55,668 nt of DNA from NCBI GenBank assembly GCA_009691855.1, contig SIAI01000029.1, forward strand, positions 1 to 55,668. The letters are read 5' to 3'. This stretch comes from Planctomycetota bacterium. GTDB lineage: Bacteria > Planctomycetota > UBA1135 > GCA-002686595. Position numbers and translations under genes: made by a program. Shown piece after piece: positions 36,539 through 44,221 of the stretch (positions within the stretch are counted from its first letter, which is position 1; each line of letters opens with the position of its first letter). The notes under the pieces are model-generated. The model had not been told where the DNA came from. It searched no databases and saw nothing but the letters and a program-made list of their open reading frames with translations.

Positions 36539-36808
36539 GTTGGAACGACCAGCTTAGCGTTCCAGACGCTTCCCTCGCGCTGCGGTGGGGGCCTCGCCGG
36601 TGTCGGCGCGTTGTGCGCAGACCGGGCGAGGGATTCCCAACGAGCCTCGTCGGATGCGCCGCTTGCGCCGTCCTCGATTGACCGGCACGGATCAACAGGC
36701 TAGCGTTCCTAGAGAGGCTCAAGAGCCTTGGCCATGAGTATCAGTGAGAGGCACCCGCCGCGCATAGAACTCGTCGATCTGGGCGCCGTCTCCTGAGAGA
36801 ACGAAGCC

Positions 36809-37783
36809 ATGCGCGACAGACGCCAGGCGGTTCCTGCGGCGGCGGCTCGACGGGGACCGCTGCGTGATGCCATGCAGGTCTGGGCCGCTCAGGCGATGCT
36901 GGGCGTTTCGTCCAGGTGCCCGCTGCGCTGGTTGCATGCGCTCGCCGGCGCCTTGGCGCCCATCGCCAGCATGCTGCCGGTGCGCGGAGCAAGGGTCGCC
37001 CGCGCCAACGTGAGGCTGTGCTTCCCCGAGCTATCGCCCGCCGCGCGCAGGCGTTTCCTGATCTCGAGCCTGGAGCAATCGATGTGCACGGGGACCGAGC
37101 TCGGTCACCTGTGGCGGCGGCCGATCGACGAGGTGCTCGCACACGTGCTCGAAGTGCGCGGCCAGGAGCACTTCGAGCGCGCTCTGCAGCGCGGCCGGGG
37201 CGTGCTCCTGGCCAGCCCGCACCTGGGCGCCTGGGAGCTCTCGGGCCTGTGGTTCGCCTCCCGCTACCCGATGACGACGCTCTACCGCGCACCGCGCGTG
37301 TCCGCCATGGAGCCGGTCTATTCGGCCGCGCGCAGTCGCAGCGGAGCGCGACTCTTTCCGGCCGACGTCACGGGCATCCGCGCCCTGTACCAGGCGTTGG
37401 GACGCGGTGAAGTCGTCGGGCTGTTGCCCGACCAGGATCCCGGCCGCGGCAAGGGCGTGTTCGCACCGTTCTTCGGCGTACAGGCGAACACCAGCGCGCT
37501 CTTGCCGCGCATCGCCACGCGCAGTCAGGCCAGTGTGCTGTTCACGTTCGCGGAGCGCCTTCCGCGCGGCGCCGGCTATCGCCTCCACATCCGACCGGGC
37601 TCGGACGAGATCGCCGATCCCGATCTCGAGCGTGGCGTCGTCGCGCTGAACCAGGACATCGAGGCCTGCGTGCGCGTGGTTCCGCTGCAGTACTTGTGGA
37701 CCTACAAGCGCTTCCGCATTCGGCCGCCGGGGTGCGCCGATGTCTATTGGAAGCGGCACCGAGGCCGACCCGCGAGCTCCTGA
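36809..37783 (+). CDS. LpxL/HtrB-family lysophospholipid acyltransferase
   Basis: 324 residues from ATG 36809, near the usual length. The opening RWLHALAGALAPIASMLPVRGARVARANVRLCFPELS is typical of LpxL/LpxM enzymes (VARxNLxLCFPE). The catalytic HX4E motif appears in LASPHLGAWELSGL (His138, Glu143), followed by LYRAPRVSAMEPVYSAAR, GEVVGLLPDQDPG and FAPFFGVQANTSALLPRIA, all family landmarks. The enzyme transfers a fatty acyl chain to lipid A precursors or related glycolipids at the inner membrane, which implies an outer membrane with lipid A-type lipid. Monocistronic; divergent from the protease gene. Confidence 0.9.
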   Translation: MRDRRQAVPAAAARRGPLRDAMQVWAAQAMLGVSSRCPLRWLHALAGALAPIASMLPVRGARVARANVRLCFPELSPAARRRFLISSLEQSMCTGTELGHLWRRPIDEVLAHVLEVRGQEHFERALQRGRGVLLASPHLGAWELSGLWFASRYPMTTLYRAPRVSAMEPVYSAARSRSGARLFPADVTGIRALYQALGRGEVVGLLPDQDPGRGKGVFAPFFGVQANTSALLPRIATRSQASVLFTFAERLPRGAGYRLHIRPGSDEIADPDLERGVVALNQDIEACVRVVPLQYLWTYKRFRIRPPGCADVYWKRHRGRPASS

Positions 37784-38129
37784 AGGGCTCCGCGCGAAGC
37801 CCCAGCTGGAATCCTGCTCGACGCCGGCCCGGGCCGCGCCCGACCCTCCCACGCTCCGCTCCCCGCCAACCCCAGGGAGCGCAAGTTGCCGTGAAGAGCG
37901 GCTGCATTCCCGCGCAGGGAGCCCGCCCGCTGCGGTGTGGCCTGCACCCCTGCGAGCCCGCCTCGAAGGGCGCATGCCCCTTGGCGGGCGTGCCCGACTG
38001 CCAGACACGGCGCCCTCGCCCTGTCCTGGGCTCCCGGAGGTTTGAACGCGGATTCCTGTCCCCGCAGTTCGTTCGACCCCCTTCTCGTGGATGGAAGCGT
38101 CGCGCAGTGCGGCCTCCAGGAGCAATCCC
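37784..38129. other. intergenic region, no gene recognised
   Basis: 346 bases between the acyltransferase gene and the next gene. Neither strand shows a plausible protein; composition is GC-rich with Cys- and Pro-rich open frames of the shadow type. It should carry the promoter of the pair at 38130-40984. AGGAG at 38117-38121 is the ribosome binding site for 38130. Confidence 0.5.
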
Positions 38130-39917
38130 ATGCGGTCCATCCACGGCTCTGTCCTCGTCGCCCTCGCCTTCCTTGTTCTCGCCGCGCTGCCGCTCGGCGC
38201 TCAACGCCTCGGGCCGAACAGGGAGCCGCCGCAGAAAGGCGCCGCGCCCAAGGCAGGACCGGCCAGGCCGGAGGGAAAGCCCATCCCCGTGGCCGGACTG
38301 CGCGGCGCGCCCTCGGCGGTGGATGAGAACGAGGCGAGCGAGAGCGATCCGGTCTTCGACTTCAGCGCGCGCCTGAAGCGCGGCGCGAGCGTGCCGACGG
38401 GCGCCACCGCCTCGGGCGCGACCTCGTCCTCGTCCATGTCGCGCCTGGCGGATCATCCGCGCCGCAACGAGCTCGGGCCCTGGCTCGAGGACGCGCTGCG
38501 CGGCAAGGAGATCGACGTGGCCCTGCTCGGCGGCCACAAGTACATGCTCAACGACTGCCTGGGCATCAAGGCCAGCGCGGGCGAGTTCCGCCTGAAGCTC
38601 CAGAACCCCTCGGTGCGCTTCGAGAACACCGGCATCAAGCTCACGTTCGAGATCGAGCACGTCTCGTTCTCGGCCATCAAGCTGCGCATGCGCCCGAACC
38701 CGAACGTCCTCGAGCTGTGCAAGTTCAGCAAGAAGTTCGAGGTCGGCGGCGGGATGGACGACGTGCGCCTGACGCTGCACATGGACCCGCTCTACGACCG
38801 GGAGCGCTGCCGCATCGGCGCGTGGGGCGACGCGAACCCCGAGGTGCGCATCGGCAACCTCAACCTGAAGCCGCTGCAGAACGACCTCGACAAGATGGCC
38901 AAGAACATGGTCGAGGACGCGCTGACCTTCGCGTTGCAGGTCTCGGTCGACGGCCTGTACAGCGCGTTCGGCGACCTCGTCTTCTCGGCCGTCGACCAGT
39001 TCCTGGAGGCGGACTGCCCGACCAAGCCCGGCGAGGCGGGGCGCGCGACGACGCAGGTTGCGGGCGCGTTCGGCGGCGCGGCCACGAGCGGTGGCGGTCG
39101 ATCGGGCGGCACGGGGAGCGCGACCAACGCCTCCACGTCGGGTTCGAGCGGCGCACCCGCGAGCGCTCCCGAGGTGCAGGCCCTGCTCGCGCGCATCGCC
39201 GCGCTCGAGACGCGCATCGCCGAGCTCGAAGCGGGCGCTCCGCCGGCGGGCGACCTCGAGGGCATGCTGCGGCAAGTGATCGAACGCCTGAGCGCGCTCG
39301 ACACGCGCACGGCCGGCCCCGAGCTGCGCGAGCTCCTGGCGCGCTTCCTCGGGCTCGCGCTGGAGCGCTCGGGACTGGGCGACCCGCGCACGGTGATGGA
39401 GCAGCTCACGCGCATGGTCGTGGATCCCAAACCGCGCACGGCCGAGCCGGTCGGCGCCGCCGCGACGTCCGCGAGCGCGCCCTGGTACCTGGCGGCGAAC
39501 CCCGAGCTCAAGGGCCGCATGGGCCGCGTGGTCGTGCGCTTCCCGGATGCAAAGCTCGGCGCTGGCACGTTTGTGGAGCTCCATCGCGACGGCAAGGAGG
39601 TCACCCATGGCTACGGCGAGTCCGCTTGGGAGCTCCTGCCCGGCATTTACGACGTGCAGGTGCTGGGTGCGCGCGTCGCGGGCTGCGAGGTGCGCTCCGG
39701 GCAGGACACGTTGGTGCGCACGGGCATGCTGTCGATCGAGCTCGGCGCGGGCACGTTCTTCAGGCTCTTCAAGAAGGGCGCCAAGGAGGAACTCACCCAC
39801 GGCTACGGCTCGCTGACGACCGGCCTGCTGTGCCGCGACTCTGATGAGTACGAAGTCGAGATCCAGGATCAGCGCGCGCCGGTCACGGTGCGCGAAGGCC
39901 AGATCACGAAGTTCTAG
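38130..39917 (+). CDS. secreted protein with coiled coil and twin C-terminal repeats
   Basis: 595 residues from ATG 38130 with AGGAG upstream. Signal peptide ends PLGAQ. After a Pro/Ala-rich segment comes a region of about 250 residues (ELGPWLEDALRGKEIDVALLGGHKYMLNDCLGIKAS onward) that looks alpha/beta and contains SFSAIKLRMRPNPNVLELCKF; I do not recognise it. A Gly/Ser/Thr-rich linker and a predicted coiled coil (VQALLARIAALETRIAELEAG) follow. Residues about 475 and 537 start two related units of 62 residues, each opening LGAGTF and containing THGYG. Function unknown. The stop is 11 bases from the next start, so the two form an operon. Confidence 0.75.
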   Translation: MRSIHGSVLVALAFLVLAALPLGAQRLGPNREPPQKGAAPKAGPARPEGKPIPVAGLRGAPSAVDENEASESDPVFDFSARLKRGASVPTGATASGATSSSSMSRLADHPRRNELGPWLEDALRGKEIDVALLGGHKYMLNDCLGIKASAGEFRLKLQNPSVRFENTGIKLTFEIEHVSFSAIKLRMRPNPNVLELCKFSKKFEVGGGMDDVRLTLHMDPLYDRERCRIGAWGDANPEVRIGNLNLKPLQNDLDKMAKNMVEDALTFALQVSVDGLYSAFGDLVFSAVDQFLEADCPTKPGEAGRATTQVAGAFGGAATSGGGRSGGTGSATNASTSGSSGAPASAPEVQALLARIAALETRIAELEAGAPPAGDLEGMLRQVIERLSALDTRTAGPELRELLARFLGLALERSGLGDPRTVMEQLTRMVVDPKPRTAEPVGAAATSASAPWYLAANPELKGRMGRVVVRFPDAKLGAGTFVELHRDGKEVTHGYGESAWELLPGIYDVQVLGARVAGCEVRSGQDTLVRTGMLSIELGAGTFFRLFKKGAKEELTHGYGSLTTGLLCRDSDEYEVEIQDQRAPVTVREGQITKF

Positions 39918-39928
39918 GGAGTGGGATC

Positions 39929-40984
39929 ATGAACCTCGTGCTGATGCCGCTCACACTTCTTGCGCTGGCGCTACCCGCGTCGCCGCAGACCACCGGCGAG
40001 CTCGCCGCGCGCCTGGACGCGCTCGAGCTGCGCCTCGCAGGACTCGAGCGTTCTGCCTGGGCCTCTGGCCCGGCCGTGCTGTGCCTCGACGTCGCCTCGG
40101 ATCTGTCGCCGATCCAACCCACGCGTGCCTTGCCGGCCGGCGCGTGCGAGCTCTCGGTGGCGATCGAAGCCGTGGCCGCAGCGCGCTTCACCACGCTCAC
40201 GGCGATCTTCGTGGCCACCGACGTGGGCGACGCCGCGCCGCCCGAGAGCGAGATGGCGCGTAGCGTGCAACCCACCAACGGCGAGCAGCGCGCGCGCTTC
40301 CGCTACCGCCAGGACGGGCCGCTGCCGAGCGGCGCGTACCGCGTGGAGCTGCTGGGCGACGGCGCGCCCTGGCGCACGCTGCGCTTTCGCGTGCAGGCCG
40401 AGCTCGATTCGGCGCAGCTCGCGCCCGCCTTCCCGCTCGTCGCCGGCCGCGCGTGGAGCTACGCCTTCGTGCAGGAGGCCGCCGAGGGCGCGCGCCTCGT
40501 GGACGGGGACGTGCCGATGGGCGCGCGCCTGACGGGCACGGTCGAGATCCGCGTGCTCGCGACGAGCGCGGTCCCGGCCGGAGCACGCATCGAGATCCGC
40601 CGCGACGGCGCGCTGGTCGCGCAGGAGACCTGGCGCTGGGACGCGCAGGGGCTGGTGGCCACGAGCCGCATGGCGGACGGTGATGATCTCGCGCTCGATC
40701 CGCCGCAGCCGCTCTTGTCGTCGGGGAGCGGCGTCCAGACCTGGGAGTACGTGAACCCCGCGCTCGGCTTCGATCAGCGCGGCCGCCAATGGGGCCCGCT
40801 CCCGCTCAGCGGTCCGTGGGGCAGCGCGCCAGGCTTCGTCGTCCGCACCGAGCAGGCCGACGGCGAGCTGGTGCACGTCGCCGAGCGCGAATTCGTGCCC
40901 GGCATCGGCCTGGTGCGCGAGCGCATCGTCAGCGCCCGCGCGGGTGTGCTCGTGTCGCGCCAGGAGCTCGTGCTACAGCGCTGA
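39929..40984 (+). CDS. secreted protein, unknown function
   Basis: 351 residues from ATG 39929. Signal peptide MNLVLMPLTLLALALPASP. A short coiled-coil segment (GELAARLDALELRLAGLERS) opens the mature protein, matching in style the coiled coil of the protein encoded just upstream; the two could interact through it. The rest is beta-rich with LPSGAYRVELLGDGAPWRTLRF and GRAWSYAFVQEAAEGARL, and no catalytic motif is seen. Function unknown. It follows 38130-39917 by 11 bases and is probably cotranslated with it; the sigma factor gene begins 27 bases downstream, so all three may share a transcript. Confidence 0.7.
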   Translation: MNLVLMPLTLLALALPASPQTTGELAARLDALELRLAGLERSAWASGPAVLCLDVASDLSPIQPTRALPAGACELSVAIEAVAAARFTTLTAIFVATDVGDAAPPESEMARSVQPTNGEQRARFRYRQDGPLPSGAYRVELLGDGAPWRTLRFRVQAELDSAQLAPAFPLVAGRAWSYAFVQEAAEGARLVDGDVPMGARLTGTVEIRVLATSAVPAGARIEIRRDGALVAQETWRWDAQGLVATSRMADGDDLALDPPQPLLSSGSGVQTWEYVNPALGFDQRGRQWGPLPLSGPWGSAPGFVVRTEQADGELVHVAEREFVPGIGLVRERIVSARAGVLVSRQELVLQR

Positions 40985-41011
40985 TCCACGGCGGAGCCGT
41001 AGACTGGCCGC

Positions 41012-41617
41012 GTGGCCGCCGCTTCCGAGCCCTCCGTCGATCCCTCGGCCGCCTTGCTCGCGCGCTGGCAAGATGCGGGCGATCGCGAGGCGCTCGACGG
41101 GCTCTTGCGTATCGAGATCGAACTCTTGAAGCACCGGCTGCGCGCGCAGCAAGGCGGGCGGCTCTCGCCCTCGCTCAGCGCGAGCGACGTGGCGCAGGAG
41201 GCCGTGCTCAATCTCGTCAAGGTGCGCGCGACGCCCAGCTTCGAGGTTCCGGCCGCGCTGCGCGCCTATCTGTGGAAGTCGGCCCTGCGCCTCTTGGCTG
41301 GACACTTCGAGCGCGCCGGCTCGAACCTCGAGCACCTGGACGAGCGTGTCTCGCGCGGTGCCAGCGCGGCTCTGGCCACGAGCGGCGGCCTGGGCGCGGT
41401 CGAGGACGACGAGCGCACGCTGGCGATCGAGCTCACGTTGCATCTGCTCGAGCCCGACGAGCGCCAGATCCTCGCGCTGGTCTACTTCGACGAGCTCTCG
41501 CTGGAGGACGCTGCCACGCGCCTCACGATCTCGCACGAAGCCGCCAAGAAGCGCCTGCAACGCGCGCGCACGCGTCTGGCCGCAAAGCTCGGCGCGTGGA
41601 GCGAGCTGGTGGCCTGA
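41012..41617 (+). CDS. ECF-type RNA polymerase sigma factor
   Basis: 201 residues, GTG start at 41012. Region 2 is seen in LLARWQDAGDREALDGLL through LSASDVAQEAVLNLVKV, and AALRAYLWKSALRLLAGHF; region 4 in LEPDERQILALVYFDELSLEDAATRLTISHEAAKKRLQRARTRLAAKL, a helix-turn-helix that contacts the -35 element. Length and the SASDVAQE pattern fit planctomycete-type ECF factors. It recruits RNA polymerase to a target promoter set that cannot be deduced here. No anti-sigma factor is adjacent; the Ser/Thr kinase at 44213 is a conceivable upstream signal, as ECF factors and kinases are often linked in planctomycetes. Confidence 0.9.
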   Translation: MAAASEPSVDPSAALLARWQDAGDREALDGLLRIEIELLKHRLRAQQGGRLSPSLSASDVAQEAVLNLVKVRATPSFEVPAALRAYLWKSALRLLAGHFERAGSNLEHLDERVSRGASAALATSGGLGAVEDDERTLAIELTLHLLEPDERQILALVYFDELSLEDAATRLTISHEAAKKRLQRARTRLAAKLGAWSELVA

Positions 41618-41645
41618 ACCGCGCTCGCGCGCGGCCAGCGCTCGG

Positions 41646-41674
41646 TTGAACGGGCACCGATTCTCGGACACAAT
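41646..41674 (+). promoter_or_regulatory. candidate sigma70-type promoter
   Basis: TTGAAC (41646-41651), 17-base spacer, CACAAT (41669-41674), positioned 94 bases before ATG 41768 and just after the sigma factor gene. The match to TTGACA/TATAAT is good for such a GC-rich context and would drive the pair 41768-44166 independently of the sigma gene. Confidence 0.45.
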
Positions 41675-41767
41675 CAGCGCGGAGGGCACGCCTGGATTCC
41701 ATCGCCGCGTCGTCGCGCTGCGGCCAGGGTGTGCAGCGTCGCCGTTGCAAGCGCTTGCAGGATCGCC

Positions 41768-42124
41768 ATGACCATCGTCACCAACAATCGTTCGCGTCTG
41801 GACTCCGCGCTCAGGAAGAAGGGTGCGACCCTGATGCTCATCCTCGACGACCCCGCACGGGAAGCCGAGGACGTGCACGACAAGGCCGTGGAGGTGGGCT
41901 CGAACCGGCCTTGGTGGTTCGTGTTCCTCATCACCGACGCGCGCCTCTTGAGCGCTCAAGAGAAGAAGCTCTGGTTCGCGGAGCCCGGCTACTACGCAGT
42001 CGTCGGAGGGAAGGACAAGGTCGTCGCGATCCGCGGACCCGTGCACGATCTGATCATGTCCGACGGCAAGCCCTCCGGCGTCGAGATCCGCTGGGCGTTC
42101 AACCAGGGAGACCTCCTGCCGTGA
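41768..42124 (+). CDS. small cytoplasmic protein of unknown function
   Basis: 118 residues from ATG 41768. There is no signal peptide or membrane segment. The sequence has mixed alpha/beta character with LMLILDDPAREAEDVHDKAVEVG, the hydrophobic strand WWFVFLITDARLLSAQEKKLWF and YYAVVGGKDKVVAIRG. I do not recognise a family. Its TGA overlaps the GTG start of the next gene (GTGA at 42121-42124), so the two are translationally coupled and should work together. A candidate promoter lies at 41646-41674. One possible role is cytosolic partner or regulator of the lipoprotein, but this is inference from position only. Confidence 0.65.
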   Translation: MTIVTNNRSRLDSALRKKGATLMLILDDPAREAEDVHDKAVEVGSNRPWWFVFLITDARLLSAQEKKLWFAEPGYYAVVGGKDKVVAIRGPVHDLIMSDGKPSGVEIRWAFNQGDLLP

Positions 42125-44166
42125 GAGCGTTCCCGTTGGCATTGTTCGTCCTCGCGAGCGCAGCGTGCAAGGGACCGGGCGGCAGCCGTCCGGCCCCGCA
42201 GACGCATCTAGAGCGGAGCTTCTTCTTCGCCGAACGCGACCGGCATGGCGGCGAGCACGCGATCAGCGCCAAGCACGCGCAGAACGAGGGGGGCGTGGAG
42301 CGCATCGCGGACGGCGCCACGCTCGACGTGAACAGCCAGTTGCAGGTGCGCATCGAGGACGCCCTTGCCGCCCCGGATCGACCCGGATTGATCGTCTCTC
42401 CGGGCGCGGCGGCGGCGTTGAGCGCCGATGCGAGGGAGCTGGCACGAGCGCTTTCGAACCTGGGCGAGCTGCGCGAGCTCGAAGCGCAAGCCCTCCAGGC
42501 TTGGCAGCGCTACGAGGCCGATCCGGGCGCCGACGAGGACTCGGCCACGTACCAGGACTTCGATCGCCTGAGGAAGAAGCTGTCGGCCGCCGAGCTGGCC
42601 ATCTTGGACCCGATCCGACGGCTGTGGCCGATGGCCGAGCGCACCGCCATCGACGACGACAAGGCCCTGGCGATGCTCAATGGCGAACCCCGAGCCCAAC
42701 AAGAGTTCGCGGAACACCTGCAGGCCAGGCTCGACGAGCTGTCCCGGCGCGGCGAGGAATTCGAGCGTGGCGTGCGCACGCGCGGCGAGGCGGACCAGCG
42801 TCGCTTGCGCATCGAGGCCTTCCTCGTCCCGGCCGCGGGCAAGGACAAGGGCCATGCGGTCCACGTGCCCGGCTACGACGATCTCGACCAAGGCGAGATC
42901 CAACGCATCGACCCGCTGGGACTGCGCCTGACGAAGGTCGAGCGTGAGGCGCTCGAAGAGGTGATGGCGAGCTCGAAGGAGCTCGCGCGCGCGCTCGAGC
43001 GTGTGCGCAGCGGAGAGCTCACGCTGGCGCAGGCGTTCGAGCAGTCCAGCGGGCCGTTGTTCGAGGGGCTCAGTCGTCTGTTGCGCGACCTCGAGCAGCT
43101 CGACCTCCAGGCGCTCGAGAAGCGCATCCAGCGCACGCGCGACGCCGCCAAGGAACTCGTCAAGCAGCTCGAGACTGCGGCGCAGGCTCTGGCCCAGGCG
43201 AAGCGCGAGGAGTGGAACGGGAAGCTGGAGGCCTTCCTCGAGCACTCGAAGCCTCTTCAGGAGCTGCTGGCTCAGGTCGAGGCACTCCAGAGCCTGCGCG
43301 ACGATTGGAAGCACTTCGATGTGGGTCAGCTTCCAGAGCTCGTCATGCGCACCCTGGATGCGCTCGAGAAGTTGCGCGAGGCATGGGACGAGCGTGAGCA
43401 GTTCGTCGATGAGGCCGGGACGCTGCTGACCACACTCCATGCGGACATCGCCGGCCTGAAGGGCGAAGCGCGCACCCAAGCGGAAGCGCTGTGGGCCAAG
43501 AGCAAGCTCAAGGGCGAACTCGAGGAATGGCGCGACCTTGTCGCGCGCATCCGCGCTCTCCTGGAGCGGCTCATCGGCCTCAGCCTGGCCCACAAGCCCG
43601 CGCGCACCCACCTCCAGAACCCCCAAGCGATCGACCTGCCGATCGGCGAGGCGCGCGACACAGCGATCGATCTGCGCCGCACCACGCGCAAGGCCGGCGA
43701 CACGCTGCAGGTGCGCGCGCGGCTGCTCGCTCCGGGTTCCGACGACAAGGACGCCGAGCCTCCGCTCGAGGCGACCTTCGAGCTCGAAAAGCTCGGCTGG
43801 CATGCCGACCTGGTTCCGAGCGTGGTCTTCGTCGAGGGCGACACCGTGGCCGGTTCCGGCGACGGCGGCGGCTTCTCCACCGCCTTGAACTGGCTGTGGA
43901 GCTACGGGCCGCGCGACGACGACGGCGACCGCCACCTGTCACGCTCGCTCGACTGGGGCGTTGGCTTGCACGCGGTCTTCCTGAACTTCGGCCCCGATCA
44001 CGACGCCGAGGTCGGGTTGGGCATCACGGGAGGAATCTGGAACCAACGCCTGCAGTTTGGCGCCGGCTACAACCCGCTGGCCGACAGCGCGGAGGACGGC
44101 CGCTTCTACTACTTCGTCGGCTCGAGCCTGATCCCGCTGCTGCAGGCGCTGACGCGCGATGACTGA
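42121..44166 (+). CDS. large lipoprotein with long helical region and barrel-like C terminus
   Basis: 681 residues from GTG 42121. A lipoprotein signal (VRAFPLALFVLASAAC, Cys16) precedes a mostly helical, Glu/Leu/Arg-rich middle (about residues 100-490) with strong coiled-coil character, for example LEQLDLQALEKRIQRTRDAAKEL. The last 150 residues turn beta-rich with LGWHADLVPSVVFVEG, WGVGLHAVFLNFGPDHDAEVGLGITGG and LQFGAGYNPL, resembling strands of an outer membrane barrel. No known family is recognised. The combination suggests an envelope-spanning or outer-membrane-attached protein. Coupled to the small gene upstream by GTGA and convergent with the kinase gene. Confidence 0.75.
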   Translation: MRAFPLALFVLASAACKGPGGSRPAPQTHLERSFFFAERDRHGGEHAISAKHAQNEGGVERIADGATLDVNSQLQVRIEDALAAPDRPGLIVSPGAAAALSADARELARALSNLGELRELEAQALQAWQRYEADPGADEDSATYQDFDRLRKKLSAAELAILDPIRRLWPMAERTAIDDDKALAMLNGEPRAQQEFAEHLQARLDELSRRGEEFERGVRTRGEADQRRLRIEAFLVPAAGKDKGHAVHVPGYDDLDQGEIQRIDPLGLRLTKVEREALEEVMASSKELARALERVRSGELTLAQAFEQSSGPLFEGLSRLLRDLEQLDLQALEKRIQRTRDAAKELVKQLETAAQALAQAKREEWNGKLEAFLEHSKPLQELLAQVEALQSLRDDWKHFDVGQLPELVMRTLDALEKLREAWDEREQFVDEAGTLLTTLHADIAGLKGEARTQAEALWAKSKLKGELEEWRDLVARIRALLERLIGLSLAHKPARTHLQNPQAIDLPIGEARDTAIDLRRTTRKAGDTLQVRARLLAPGSDDKDAEPPLEATFELEKLGWHADLVPSVVFVEGDTVAGSGDGGGFSTALNWLWSYGPRDDDGDRHLSRSLDWGVGLHAVFLNFGPDHDAEVGLGITGGIWNQRLQFGAGYNPLADSAEDGRFYYFVGSSLIPLLQALTRDD

Positions 44167-44197
44167 GGAGTCGGATGAGTCTGAATCAGCCTCGATC

Positions 44198-44221
44198 CCG
44201 CGCTGAACCGTCTCAGCGCGG
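44198..44221. terminator. bidirectional terminator hairpin between convergent genes
   Basis: CCGCGCTGA (44198-44206), loop ACCGTC, TCAGCGCGG (44213-44221): a perfect 9-bp stem in the 46-base gap between the lipoprotein gene and the convergent kinase gene. Its right arm contains the kinase stop codon (44213-44215). No T-run is present, so strength is uncertain. Confidence 0.55.
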
